A stretch of 64,000 nt of DNA from Psychrobacter celer. Lineage in GTDB: Bacteria; Pseudomonadota; Gammaproteobacteria; Pseudomonadales; Moraxellaceae. The stretch covers positions 1 to 64,000 of the forward strand of contig NZ_JABASU010000015.1 of the NCBI RefSeq assembly GCF_016107555.1. The letters run 5' to 3'. A program made the position numbers and the translations under genes. Positions 15,853 through 24,793 of the stretch are shown piece by piece (the first letter of the stretch is position 1; each line of letters starts with the position of its first letter). Under the pieces are notes generated by a model. It was not told the DNA's origin, made no database searches, and was given only the letters and a program-made list of their open reading frames with translations.

Positions 15853-17352
15853 ATGGAAACGACCAATTCTTTATCTTTAACAAGAGCCGCCGCTCAGCAA
15901 AGCATAAAAAACGAAGTAAGGTTAAACGCGGCCTATATCGATGGTGATTGGGTCATGGTTGAAGCCTCTGAGTCAGTAAGTGATCATGCTTTGTATGACC
16001 CAAATACCGGCGAGGTCATCGCAACGACCCGTTTGTGTCATAGCGCACAAGTAGAGATGGCTGTCACGGCTGCCGCTCGCGCTTATCCGTCTTGGTCACA
16101 AACCAGCGTGGGCACTCGGGCGCGCTATTTACAGGCGATTGCCGATACGATGGAGCAGCAGTTTGATAAGCTGGTTGCACTGTCGGTATTGAATAACGGC
16201 AAGCCGATTGCAGAGGCGACGATAGATGTCGGAGATGCCATCGCCTGTTATCGCTATTATGCCAATCTTATCATCGAGCAGAAAACATGGTCTAAGGTCA
16301 GCACCGACGAGACGGGCATCGGCTTATTGAAAACTTACGCCCCTGTTGGTATCTGCGCCCTTATTGTGCCTTGGAATTTTCCGATGGTGACTACCGCCTG
16401 GAAGCTGGCGCCCGCGCTGGCAGCAGGATGTACCGTTATTCTCAAACCGTCAGAGGTGACACTATTGCCAGAGCTGATGCTGGGTAATATATTTTCCGCT
16501 ATACAGCTGCCAAAAGGCGTGGTCAATATCCTCCCTGGCGCGGCAGAGGTGGGCGCTGCGATGACCAGTCATCCGCTGATTGATAAAGTCTCCTTTACCG
16601 GTAGTAATAGCGTCGGCGAAAAAGTGATGCGCCAAGCTGCAGCAGGTATCAAAGACATCAGCCTAGAGCTGGGTGGTAAGTCCGCTATCGTGGTATGTGC
16701 AGATGCTGATATCGACTATGCCTGTGATTTGATCATAGGCGGTATCTTTACCAATGCTGGGCAGATTTGTTCAGCGACATCAAGGCTGCTTGTCCACCAA
16801 GACATTGCTGAGTCATTATTTGCAGTATTAAAAACAAAAACAGAAACTCTGAAAATAGGTGATGGTTTTGCGGCGAACACGCAAATGGGGCCATTGGTCA
16901 GTGCTCAGCAGCTGGCGCAGGTCAAAAAATATATCGATATCGCAACTGAAGAAAACCTGCACTGCCTAACGGGAGGCACCCTCTTAGCGCGTCAAGGATA
17001 TTTTGCTGCGCCGACCATTTATACCGAGGTACCAGCGACCAGTCGCTTGTGGGCAGAGGAGGTGTTTGGTCCTGTGTTGGTGAGTGCGGCCTTTGCAGAT
17101 AACGCGCAGGCGATTGCGCTTGCCAATGACAGTAAATATGCCTTGGCTGCGAGTATTGTCAGCGCTGATGAGCATGCAGCGTTAGAGATGGCACGGCACA
17201 TTCGAGCCGGTCATATTTGGGTCAATGAGCAGCAAATCGTTGTGCCCGAAGCGGGCTGGGGCGGGTTTAAGCAAAGTGGTATCGGCCGAGAATTAGGGAC
17301 TGATGGCTTATCTGCTTATCAAAAGAGTAAGCATGTTTTGCTACCGTCTTAA
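15853..17352 (+). CDS. NAD(P)-dependent aldehyde dehydrogenase, probably 4-guanidinobutyraldehyde dehydrogenase
   Basis: This 499-residue ALDH-superfamily enzyme is of the betaine-aldehyde/KauB type. Visible are the cofactor-binding VPWNFPM and LKPSEVT, the FTGSNSVGE loop, the general-base Glu in LELGGKSA (about 270), and the nucleophilic Cys in NAGQICSAT (about 305). The terminal KQSGIGRELG motif is typical of this subfamily. As the last gene of the cluster, followed by a strong terminator, it would oxidise the aldehyde made by the AruI-like enzyme to 4-guanidinobutyrate, the ureohydrolase substrate. The broad specificity of the family means that other amino- or betaine aldehydes are possible. 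Confidence 0.88.
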   Translation: METTNSLSLTRAAAQQSIKNEVRLNAAYIDGDWVMVEASESVSDHALYDPNTGEVIATTRLCHSAQVEMAVTAAARAYPSWSQTSVGTRARYLQAIADTMEQQFDKLVALSVLNNGKPIAEATIDVGDAIACYRYYANLIIEQKTWSKVSTDETGIGLLKTYAPVGICALIVPWNFPMVTTAWKLAPALAAGCTVILKPSEVTLLPELMLGNIFSAIQLPKGVVNILPGAAEVGAAMTSHPLIDKVSFTGSNSVGEKVMRQAAAGIKDISLELGGKSAIVVCADADIDYACDLIIGGIFTNAGQICSATSRLLVHQDIAESLFAVLKTKTETLKIGDGFAANTQMGPLVSAQQLAQVKKYIDIATEENLHCLTGGTLLARQGYFAAPTIYTEVPATSRLWAEEVFGPVLVSAAFADNAQAIALANDSKYALAASIVSADEHAALEMARHIRAGHIWVNEQQIVVPEAGWGGFKQSGIGRELGTDGLSAYQKSKHVLLPS

Positions 17353-17401
17353 TGGCCGTTTTGATGACAGTCTTTATGAGTGCTTTTATGTCTCTGTCAA
17401 A

Positions 17402-17440
17402 AAACCCCCTGTATAGAACGTCTATATAGGGGGTTTTGGT
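17402..17440 (+). terminator. Terminator of the guanidino-compound cluster
   Basis: A 13-base stem (CCCCCTGTATAGA / TCTATATAGGGGG, one G-U pair, 3-base loop) is followed by TTTT. Confidence 0.9.
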
Positions 17441-17475
17441 TAATGCTTAGTCAGTAGCAATTGAATAACTGCGAC

Positions 17476-18009
17476 CTACCACATCAAGTCATCTGGAATC
17501 ACGTAAGCGGCATAAGGATCGTCTTCTGCCAGCGCGTCTTCGGCAGTATCGTTTGATACCACCATAAAGCCTGTCATCTTAGCATCTATACGGTCAGCTA
17601 GTGGGCGTGGTAGCAGGGCATAGCTGTCCTCTAGGCGTGCTATGACCACATGGCCTGCGACGATTTGATCATAGAGCTTTTGGGTGATATAAATCTTTTT
17701 GATTTTCGTATCATCCACAAACTGATAAGTCATCTCACCTTGTGTATCAGTGATTTGATGCTGCTTAATCATCTGAATGATATTGGCTTTTCGGGTTTTT
17801 TCTTCTAACGCTCGTTGTTTTTCTTGATTGAGCTTTTGGTCTTTTTCCAGCTTTTTTGCTTGAGCTTCTGCCAGCGCTTTTTTGGCTGCTGCGCTGTCTG
17901 AGTCGCCAGTACGTTTGGCATGCTCTGCTTGTTTGCTGATCTTTTTGGCCTTTTTGCTATCGACCAAACCAGCTTTTAATAATTGAGCCTGAAGGGCGTT
18001 TTTTGCCAT
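17476..18009 (-). CDS. DUF2058 (YaiL-like) protein
   Basis: This 177-residue protein opens with AKNALQAQLLKAGLVDSKKAKK, the characteristic start of DUF2058/YaiL proteins. A long Lys/Ala/Glu-rich, highly charged helix (about 20-85) follows, then a small globular domain (about 90-165, MTYQFVDDTKIKKIYI...ALLPRPLADRI). YaiL-type proteins have been described as nucleoprotein or polysome associated, but their function is poorly known. The ATG at 18009 (AGGTGA 6 bases upstream) is preferred over the GTG at 18015. It is a single gene, convergent with the aldehyde dehydrogenase operon. There is no signal peptide. Confidence 0.85.
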   Translation of the reverse strand: MAKNALQAQLLKAGLVDSKKAKKISKQAEHAKRTGDSDSAAAKKALAEAQAKKLEKDQKLNQEKQRALEEKTRKANIIQMIKQHQITDTQGEMTYQFVDDTKIKKIYITQKLYDQIVAGHVVIARLEDSYALLPRPLADRIDAKMTGFMVVSNDTAEDALAEDDPYAAYVIPDDLMW

Positions 18010-18250
18010 AATCACTCACCTAAATCCACTCATTGAAATCGCGATATGTCACTTACAACATCCAAGCCCTGTATTGTAGCAAAATTTGCTAAGAGATGGG
18101 GTGTGAGTCTGTCAGACGTCGCTGGATGATATAGGCCAAATTGGGTATCATCAAGGCAGTGGCTGAGGTTTTAGTGTTTGGCCATATTAAACGAGCTATA
18201 TAGCTATAAATAGCGGTATCGGGGTAAATAACGATGATTAAGGACAGATT

Positions 18251-19114
18251 ATGACAACATCGCAGCACATTTTGGCTTGTATCGATGGCTCGGCCGTGAC
18301 CGCATCCGTCTGTGATTATGCCGCATGGTACGCCAGTCGAATAAACTTACCCGTTGGTCTGCTGCATGTCAGCGATGTGCCAGCGTCGTTTAGACGTGAT
18401 CTGTCAGGGGCGATAGGGATTAATAGCCGTGAGTTTTTGTTAGAGGAGCTGGCGCAGTTAGATGAGCAAAGAGCCAAGGTGGTCAATAGCTATAGCAACG
18501 CGCTAGTGCAGGATGCCAAAAGCCATATTCGTAATAAGTTTGGTGATCTTGAGGTGCTTATTTATCAAAGACGAGGCAAGTTACTGCCAGCCATTGAGCA
18601 TTTTGCCACAGCAAACCGCGCCATCGTGATGGGTCGCCGCGGAGAAGATCACAAATATAGCCGCATCAATATTGGTAGTCAGATAGAGACGGTCGCCCGC
18701 GCCTCTGATGTTCCTGTGGTGATTTGCTCAGAGACGTTTAAAGAGCCGCGCTCGTATATGATTGCGTTTGATGGTAGCAAGACTGCCATAAAGGCGGTAC
18801 AAATGGTGGCTAAAAGCCCTATGTTAAAAGGTCTCGATAGCCATATCGTGATGATTGGCAATCATAATGATGCCGCCAAACAAAGCCTAAGCGCGGCCGC
18901 TGCCCAATTACAAGAGGCGGGTTTTAGCGTAAAGGCGCATCATTTATCGGCCTCCGATGCGGTCGATGGTCTATTAAAGTTTCAATTAGACAATGACATC
19001 GATATTATGGTGGTGGGCGCATACGGTCATTCAAAACTACAGCAGTTGTTTTTGGGCAGCACCACCACAGAGATCATCGCCAGCACGTTGTCGCCTGTGG
19101 TTTTGCTACGTTAG
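18251..19114 (+). CDS. Tandem-domain universal stress protein
   Basis: This 287-residue cytosolic protein consists of two UspA domains (about 5-158 and 166-287). Each has the ATP-binding G-2x-G-9x-G(S/T) signature: MGRRGEDHKYSRINIGS near 127 and VGAYGHSKLQQLFLGST near 256. The first domain begins ILACIDGSAVTASVCDYA, the second YMIAFDGSKTAIKAV. Such UspE-like proteins accumulate in stress and stationary phase; the substrate or partner is unknown. It is a single gene with ATG preceded by AAGGACAG. Confidence 0.92.
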   Translation: MTTSQHILACIDGSAVTASVCDYAAWYASRINLPVGLLHVSDVPASFRRDLSGAIGINSREFLLEELAQLDEQRAKVVNSYSNALVQDAKSHIRNKFGDLEVLIYQRRGKLLPAIEHFATANRAIVMGRRGEDHKYSRINIGSQIETVARASDVPVVICSETFKEPRSYMIAFDGSKTAIKAVQMVAKSPMLKGLDSHIVMIGNHNDAAKQSLSAAAAQLQEAGFSVKAHHLSASDAVDGLLKFQLDNDIDIMVVGAYGHSKLQQLFLGSTTTEIIASTLSPVVLLR

Positions 19115-19566
19115 CCGTTTGCCTTTTTGGGAAAATACGCAGTTTTTGGACAGTATGCTATGTTGATTAATGCAGATTTTACTCGCGTCGCCACCTCACT
19201 ACCCAAGCAGCAGCAATGGGTGATGATGCTGGCGTGATAGGGGTTGCAATTGGTGGGCGCGTTTCATGACCGAGTACCTCCATGAGTGAATAAAGTGACA
19301 GCGCATACAAAACAATGACGCACTGAGCATAAATATGATGCGTCTTATCAGCGGATCGTTAAATATTCTGTTTTTTAATAACCGTATTCTACTTATGACA
19401 CAATGAGGCAGCAAAACGCAAAGGGTTTGATGCTAAAATCGCCAGTCAGTCATTACGCAGTAAGCAGCAATGCCCTAATAGACACTCAGTACGTGACCCT
19501 GTCTATCATTGTTCAACCCTGTGTTTGATGCCGCGTACACTACTTTTAACACCATAGGACACTGTC
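19115..19566. other. 452-base gene-poor region with a decayed gene start
   Basis: No intact gene is present. The left part contains a disabled cupin-like start (19160-19237, listed separately). The rest shows stop codons in all frames and no clear promoter or terminator. Confidence 0.5.
19160..19270 (+). pseudogene. Decayed ChrR-type cupin gene fragment
   Basis: From ATG 19160 the reading MLINADFTRVATSLPKQQQW resembles the start of ChrR-like anti-sigma cupins (MNINADFTxRVV...WVPSPMAGVERRMLDRIG). It then hits stops at 19235. A shifted frame reads DAGVIGVAIGGRV, after which similarity vanishes. This is interpreted as a relic with deletion and frameshift. The assignment rests on a short stretch remembered from the family. 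Confidence 0.35.
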
Positions 19567-20493
19567 ATGATCGTTTGGCAAAAACCGAATGCATTTAGAA
19601 TACTTTTTACTTTGCGCGGCTCCGTTATTCCTCATATCTTTCCACAAGTTTTATTGATTAGCTTACTGAGTGCCATCATCTCGGCCATCCAGCACTGGGT
19701 TCCCAGCTCCTTCTCTTCTTATGGTGCGGCGCCTTTTACTTTACTTGGCATCGCTCTGTCTTTGTTTTTGGGTTTTCGTAACAATGCCAGTTATCAGCGT
19801 TGGTGGGAGGGTCGGCATTTGTGGGGGCAGTTGGTATATGATGCGCGCAGTTTTACCCGTCAGGTGCTCTCATTTATCAAGGACGATAGCGAAGCGGGAC
19901 GACACATGCAGCAGGAGCTGGTGCGTCTGACTATCGCGTTTACTCATGCGCTCAGGCATCGGCTGCGAAGTACCGCGCCGTGGGAGGATGTTGAGCGTTT
20001 TGTGGCGCCTGAGTATCATGCAAGCATGCGTCAAGCGGGCAATTTGCCTGAGTATCTATTGCGCCTGCTAGGCAAAAAGCTGGGGCAGGTTCGACGCCAA
20101 CAGCTCTCCTCTGATCTGATGATACAAAACATGGATGAGCGCGTCACCTCGATGACGATTGTGTTGGCGGCTTGCGAGCGGATTCATAATACGCCACTAC
20201 CCTTTGCCTATACGCTATTGGTGCATCGTACCACTTATCTGTACTGCTTTATGCTGCCGTTTGGTTTGGCGACGTCCTTGGGCTGGGTGACACCGTTGGT
20301 GTGCGGCGTCATTGCTTATACGTTTTTTGGATTGGATGCGCTCAACGAAGAAATCACCGATCCGTTCGGCGTTGCGGCCAATCACTTGCCACTGAGCGCC
20401 ATCTCGCGCACCATCGAAATAAACCTACTAGAAGCCTTGGGAGAGACGGATTTGCCGCCTGAATTGATGTCTCAGGGTGGTTATTTGCAATAA
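19567..20493 (+). CDS. Bestrophin-family (UPF0187) anion channel
   Basis: This 308-residue membrane protein has the bacterial bestrophin hallmark FLGFRNNASYQRWWEGRHLWG (about 75-95) after a first hydrophobic hairpin. It also has LACERIHNTPLPFAYTLLVHR (about 201-221) and the closing GLDALNEEITDPFG...LP (about 257-275), matching the pore and C-terminal segments. Bacterial homologues form pentameric anion or cation channels in the inner membrane; the physiological role is uncertain. It is a single gene with its own terminator at 20523-20556. Confidence 0.9.
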   Translation: MIVWQKPNAFRILFTLRGSVIPHIFPQVLLISLLSAIISAIQHWVPSSFSSYGAAPFTLLGIALSLFLGFRNNASYQRWWEGRHLWGQLVYDARSFTRQVLSFIKDDSEAGRHMQQELVRLTIAFTHALRHRLRSTAPWEDVERFVAPEYHASMRQAGNLPEYLLRLLGKKLGQVRRQQLSSDLMIQNMDERVTSMTIVLAACERIHNTPLPFAYTLLVHRTTYLYCFMLPFGLATSLGWVTPLVCGVIAYTFFGLDALNEEITDPFGVAANHLPLSAISRTIEINLLEALGETDLPPELMSQGGYLQ

Positions 20494-20522
20494 TAACACT
20501 TGTACGGTTGGGGTCATCAAGA

Positions 20523-20556
20523 GCTGAGCGCTGTATGCATAGCGCTCAGTTTTTTG
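20523..20556 (+). terminator. Terminator of the bestrophin gene
   Basis: Perfect 8-bp stem TGAGCGCT / AGCGCTCA with an 8-base loop, followed by GTTTTTTG. Confidence 0.9.
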
Positions 20557-20613
20557 TTTTTTGGTGACAGAGATTTTTATATCGAATTAACGGTAACAGG
20601 CAGATTTTTAGTT

Positions 20614-20638
20614 AATGATAATTGTTTTCGTTATCATT
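20614..20638 (+). promoter_or_regulatory. Fur box upstream of the iron-siderophore ABC importer
   Basis: AATGATAA-N9-TTATCATT is a near-perfect match to the Fur operator core (GATAATGATAATCATTATC type). It lies about 110 bases upstream of the ATPase gene, which indicates iron-dependent repression. Confidence 0.8.
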
Positions 20639-20746
20639 CGCGTGTAAAATCGGCCACAGTGAGCGCGCAAGTGATGCGATAAATATGTGTGTCTATTGCA
20701 AAATGACAGGTAGCGCTGAGACATTGATAAGTAAAGAAGAGCCGTT

Positions 20747-21511
20747 ATGTTACGTGTAGAGCAGATGACCATTCGCCGACAAGACAATACTTTGTTAAAT
20801 GACGTCAGCTTTGAGGTAGGGGCGCGGCAACTGATTGCCTTGATTGGGCACAATGGCTCAGGAAAGTCGACCTTGATTAAAGCCTTGGCAGGCGAGATGG
20901 ATTGTACGCAAGGCGGTGCGACTTTGGATGAGCGAAGCATTCATGAGTACGGGGGTAAAGCACTGGCGCGTAAGATGGCCTATTTGCCACAGCAGCTCCC
21001 AGAAGCGGCAGGCTTTAGCGTGCGAGAGCTGGTGATGCTCGGCCGTTATCCTCATCAAAAATGGCTACAAAAACCCAGTCAAGCGGACCATGACAAGGTC
21101 AGTGAGGCCATGCGAGTGACACAGGTTGAGCAATTCGCTGATCGCCTTACCAACACATTGTCAGGGGGTGAGCGTGCGCGGGTATGGCTGGCAATGTGTC
21201 TGGCGCAAGACACGGATTATCTGCTGTTAGACGAGCCGCTGGCTGCGCTTGATATGCATTATCAGATTGAGGTGATTGAGCTGATACGCCGCTTGGTCGA
21301 TGAGCGGGGGTTGAGTGTGGTTATTATCATTCATGACATCAATCTGGCCGCGCAGTATGCCGATCGTATCATCGCCCTAAAAGGCGGACGCATCTGTCAC
21401 AACGGCGATGTGCTCAGTACCATGCAGCCCAGCGTTTTACACGATATTTTTAATGTCACCATGCAGCTTATGACGCATCCTGTGACAGGGCGGCCGGTGG
21501 CTGTTGCTTAA
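20747..21511 (+). CDS. fhuC: Iron-siderophore ABC transporter ATPase (FhuC/FepC-like)
   Basis: This 254-residue ATP-binding subunit has Walker A GHNGSGKS (about 34-41), the Q loop at AYLPQQLP, the signature LSGGERAR (about 140-147), Walker B YLLLDEPLAALD (about 158-169) and the switch His in IIIHDINLAAQYADRI. The YLPQQLPEAAGFSVRELVMLGRYPH segment is typical of ferric-hydroxamate and ferric-catecholate importers. It is the first gene of a three-gene operon (ATPase, binding lipoprotein, fused permease) under a Fur box. The fhu name is by organisation; the siderophore is not provable from sequence. No outer-membrane receptor lies nearby. Confidence 0.9.
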   Translation: MLRVEQMTIRRQDNTLLNDVSFEVGARQLIALIGHNGSGKSTLIKALAGEMDCTQGGATLDERSIHEYGGKALARKMAYLPQQLPEAAGFSVRELVMLGRYPHQKWLQKPSQADHDKVSEAMRVTQVEQFADRLTNTLSGGERARVWLAMCLAQDTDYLLLDEPLAALDMHYQIEVIELIRRLVDERGLSVVIIIHDINLAAQYADRIIALKGGRICHNGDVLSTMQPSVLHDIFNVTMQLMTHPVTGRPVAVA

Positions 21512-21620
21512 GCTGTGTTTTCTCTTGTCGCTGCGATTTGCGCGGCGCTTCTGTCGGCGGTATGACAATTGTTTTAATACTCTGCCACTACCGTATCTTT
21601 TTTTCTAAAGACAATCTGCT

Positions 21621-22670
21621 ATGTTTGCTCATTTTATATTTACTCTTTTATGTGCTGCGCCATCGTTACAAGTTAAGCGTGCTTTTTTGTCAGCTTTATC
21701 AATCGTCTCGTTTGACTCTCAGTCGCGCTCAAAGACAGCAATATCACTGACACTAATAACGCTGGTCATGACCATGAGCGGTTGTGATCACGCGCAACCT
21801 GTATCCAAGCTGTCATCTGCCGAGTCCAAACCATCTGCTAATAGCCTTAAAAATGATGCCTCACAGCGGGTGGTCAGTCCGGATTGGGGCAATGCTGCAA
21901 CCCTGACGGCAATGGGCTATCCTCCTGTAGCGACGGGCGATGTACGTCTATGGGACAGATGGGTTGACACGCCTAGTCTGCCACCAGATATTGTCGATTT
22001 AGGTGGCCGCTATCAGCCGAATGCTGAGTTGGTCGCACAGTTGCCAATAGATATGGTGATTGATAATCCATTTTATGTGCATGCACGCCGTTTGTATGGC
22101 GATGTATCTACCGAGTCGGTGATGTTTTCAGCCAGTGGCAAGGTGGCGACGTGGGCGGATTATACTGAGCCGACGCGTACATTGAGCAGATTGATTGGGC
22201 AACCTACCGCCGCTGAGGCTTATATCAAACAAAGCAAGCAAGACATGGAGCAGGCTGGCGCTCAGTTGCAAGCCCGCTATCCTCACGTAAATAAGTTTGC
22301 CGTTGTACAGTTTTCTGATGCCAATAACGTGCGCATGTATGTCAATAACAGTCTGTTTAAGCCTGCATTTGCCGCAATGGGCAAAGAGCTTGTGGTCTTA
22401 GGTGAGGGCAATAATTACGGTTTTGTATCTAAGCGGGTCGGTGATTTGGCGGCGCTCGATGATGATGTGTGTTTGCTGATTGTGGATCCATTAAGCCCCA
22501 TTACCCGCGCTGAGATGAAGGACAGTCTGATCTGGCAGCGCTTGGGCTATGGTCAGACACGCTGTATAGGAGAGCTGACGCCTATTTGGATCTATGGCGG
22601 GATGTCATCGTTGGTCAGTTTGGCCAATCAACTATCAACCGTACAATTACAAGGCGGGGCAGCATCATGA
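21621..22670 (+). CDS. fhuD: Iron-siderophore periplasmic binding lipoprotein (FhuD-like)
   Basis: This 349-residue protein has a hydrophobic segment ISLTLITLVMTMSGC ending in a lipobox Cys (about residue 55), so it is probably exported and lipidated. The N-terminal 40 residues before the signal are unusually long, and the true start may lie further in. The mature part is a class III periplasmic binding fold (DWGNAATLTAMGYPPVATGD; ATLTRxxxQPT-like TLSRLIGQPTAAEAYIK), as in FhuD/FepB. The stop overlaps the permease start by 4 bases (ATGA). It delivers ferric siderophore to the permease. Confidence 0.85.
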   Translation: MFAHFIFTLLCAAPSLQVKRAFLSALSIVSFDSQSRSKTAISLTLITLVMTMSGCDHAQPVSKLSSAESKPSANSLKNDASQRVVSPDWGNAATLTAMGYPPVATGDVRLWDRWVDTPSLPPDIVDLGGRYQPNAELVAQLPIDMVIDNPFYVHARRLYGDVSTESVMFSASGKVATWADYTEPTRTLSRLIGQPTAAEAYIKQSKQDMEQAGAQLQARYPHVNKFAVVQFSDANNVRMYVNNSLFKPAFAAMGKELVVLGEGNNYGFVSKRVGDLAALDDDVCLLIVDPLSPITRAEMKDSLIWQRLGYGQTRCIGELTPIWIYGGMSSLVSLANQLSTVQLQGGAAS

Positions 22671-24748
22671 GTACGAGCAGCAAGCGCGCCAGCAGCACTT
22701 ACACAAAGGTAGGTGACACAACACCTAGCAAACCGCAGCAGATGCCGCCCAATCCCGTCAGCACTCATGCGCACTTTGGGCGATTATGGGTGCTGTTTGC
22801 AGTCCTATGTGCTTTGGTCATGGCTAGCAGTTGGGCGCTGATTGCGCGTGATTGGCACAGGCCATTGATGGACTTGTTTTTGCCCAGTATGCAGCTGGAC
22901 ATGGGCAGTATGGTGGTACAGTTGACTTTGTTGGTCAGCTCATTGGTCGCGTTATTGGCTGGCGGGCTATTGGGGGCAGTCAGTATCTTATTACAGCAAT
23001 TGGTCAAAAACCCGCTGGCGTCAGATACCACCCTCGGCGTCGGTGCCGGTGCGCAGCTGGCGATATTGCTGGTGAGTCTGTTTATACCGAGTCTGGCAAT
23101 CTACGGCGGCATGTATGTGGCGTTTGTAGGGGCGCTGATTAGCATGGGTTTGGTGTTTGCGCTGGCGGCCGCCAGTCGTTTTAATGCGCTGATTTTGGTA
23201 TTGGCAGGCTTGGTGGTCAATATCTTATTGGCCGCATTTGCCAATGTCTTATTGTTGTTTTTTGCTGAGCGTAGTAATGGCACATTGTCATGGGCGGCAG
23301 GATTTTTGACGCAAAACAGCTGGCATACTACAGCGCTATTGTCATGGGCGGCAGTGGGGTTTTTGATTGCTTGCTTACCTCTGCTAAAGCCGCTTGGCAT
23401 GATGAGCTTGGATGACTGGCAAGCCAAGCGCTTGGGCGTGCCTGTACAAGGTATTCGCGCGCTGGTGGTGCTACTGGTGGCGCTGGTCACAGCGCTGGTG
23501 GTCAGCGAAGTGGGTCTGGTGGGTTTTGTAGGCTTGGGCGCAGCAAGCATCGTCAACGCTTTGGGCATTACCGCTATTGGTCAACGATTGCTCGCAGCCT
23601 TTGGCTTTGGGGCACTGTTGTTATTACTGACCAATCATGCCGCGCTCCTGCTTGAACCTATCATAGCGATGCCGATTCCTGCAGGGGCGATGACGGGCGT
23701 ACTGGGTGCACCATTGATTATTTGGCTCATTTTGCGCCAGCGTCATGAGCGGCTCGAGACGGTGTCTGCGCCCATGGTCAATCGCACACAAACCCCTGTG
23801 CATCTATGGCGCTGGGTGCTTGGAGTGGTAGGTTTGCTGCTTATCACCTCGCTGGTGGTACAAGATATCAAGGGCTGGACGCTGCTCAGTACGGATTGGG
23901 CCATCACTCAGCAATACCGTCTGCCACGCAGCATCAGTGCGGCTGCGACCGGACTGATGCTGGCGGTGGCGGGGGTGTTGCTGCAAACACTCACGCGTAA
24001 TCCGATGGCCAGCCCTGAGGTACTCGGTGTCAGCTCAGGCGCCGCACTTGGCGTCATTGGTGGGTTTTTTTGCTTACCGCTGCTGGGGTTGTCAGCAGGT
24101 GCAGGTACTCTGCTAGCGGCTGGCCTGATGGGTGCTCTTATAGTACTGCTGCTGGTGATTTGGCTAGCGCGGAAAGTCAGCTCAGGTTATCTGCTCTTGG
24201 TGGGGGTCGGTATCGCCGCGATGATGGATGGGGTCATGCACATGGTCAAGCTCTCAGGCGACCCGCGGCTTGAGGCGATGCTCAGCTGGCTGTCAGGGAC
24301 GACCTATAGTGCCCAGCCCCATACCGTTTGGTATTTGATGGGGATAGCGCTGGTTTTGTTTGTACTAAGTTTATTGATTATCAAACCGCTTAGGGTTTTG
24401 GGGTTGGGGGCTAGCATGGCACGCAATCTAGGTGTGGCAGTCAATCTTGTGACGCTCGCGCTTTTGATATTGGTGGCAGCGCTTAGTACGGCAAGTACGC
24501 TGGCAGTTGGGCCACTTAGTTTTGTGGGGCTGATGGTGCCCCATGTCGCGACTTCTCTAGGGGCGGTAAAACTGGAGCATCAATTGCCCTTAGCCGCCAT
24601 TTTGGGCGCTGGTGTGATGGTGCTAGCTGATTGGTTTGGTCGTTATGTGATATTTCCTTATGAGCTGCCAGCAGGTACGATCGCTGCGCTGATTGGCGGG
24701 ACGTATTTCTTGTGGCTGATTGGCAAAGTGCCGATGACTGCGCGTTAA
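22667..24748 (+). CDS. fhuB: Fused double iron-siderophore permease (FhuB-like)
   Basis: This 693-residue inner-membrane protein is made of two FecCD-type permease halves (about 60-355 and 385-690) with some 20 hydrophobic spans. Each half has the GxxLQxLxRNPLASPxxLGVxxGA motif: LLQQLVKNPLASDTTLGVG in the first, LLQTLTRNPMASPEVLGVS in the second. Each also has the ATPase-contact loop (GLVGFVGLGAAS; GPLSFVGLMVPH). One-chain double permeases are characteristic of FhuB rather than of FepDG pairs. The start at 22667 is coupled to the binding-protein stop; an upstream in-frame extension to 22586 would overlap that gene by 85 bases and is not family-like. Confidence 0.92.
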   Translation: MSTSSKRASSTYTKVGDTTPSKPQQMPPNPVSTHAHFGRLWVLFAVLCALVMASSWALIARDWHRPLMDLFLPSMQLDMGSMVVQLTLLVSSLVALLAGGLLGAVSILLQQLVKNPLASDTTLGVGAGAQLAILLVSLFIPSLAIYGGMYVAFVGALISMGLVFALAAASRFNALILVLAGLVVNILLAAFANVLLLFFAERSNGTLSWAAGFLTQNSWHTTALLSWAAVGFLIACLPLLKPLGMMSLDDWQAKRLGVPVQGIRALVVLLVALVTALVVSEVGLVGFVGLGAASIVNALGITAIGQRLLAAFGFGALLLLLTNHAALLLEPIIAMPIPAGAMTGVLGAPLIIWLILRQRHERLETVSAPMVNRTQTPVHLWRWVLGVVGLLLITSLVVQDIKGWTLLSTDWAITQQYRLPRSISAAATGLMLAVAGVLLQTLTRNPMASPEVLGVSSGAALGVIGGFFCLPLLGLSAGAGTLLAAGLMGALIVLLLVIWLARKVSSGYLLLVGVGIAAMMDGVMHMVKLSGDPRLEAMLSWLSGTTYSAQPHTVWYLMGIALVLFVLSLLIIKPLRVLGLGASMARNLGVAVNLVTLALLILVAALSTASTLAVGPLSFVGLMVPHVATSLGAVKLEHQLPLAAILGAGVMVLADWFGRYVIFPYELPAGTIAALIGGTYFLWLIGKVPMTAR

Positions 24749-24793
24749 GAATACAATTAACCTATTTTAAAATAGGTACAGCTCTATTGGCAT

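Noticed and set aside
23101-23568. 155-codon antisense frame within the double permease
   Set aside because: The opposite strand encodes a canonical FecCD permease; the antisense product is a Lys/Thr/Pro/Ala-rich shadow.
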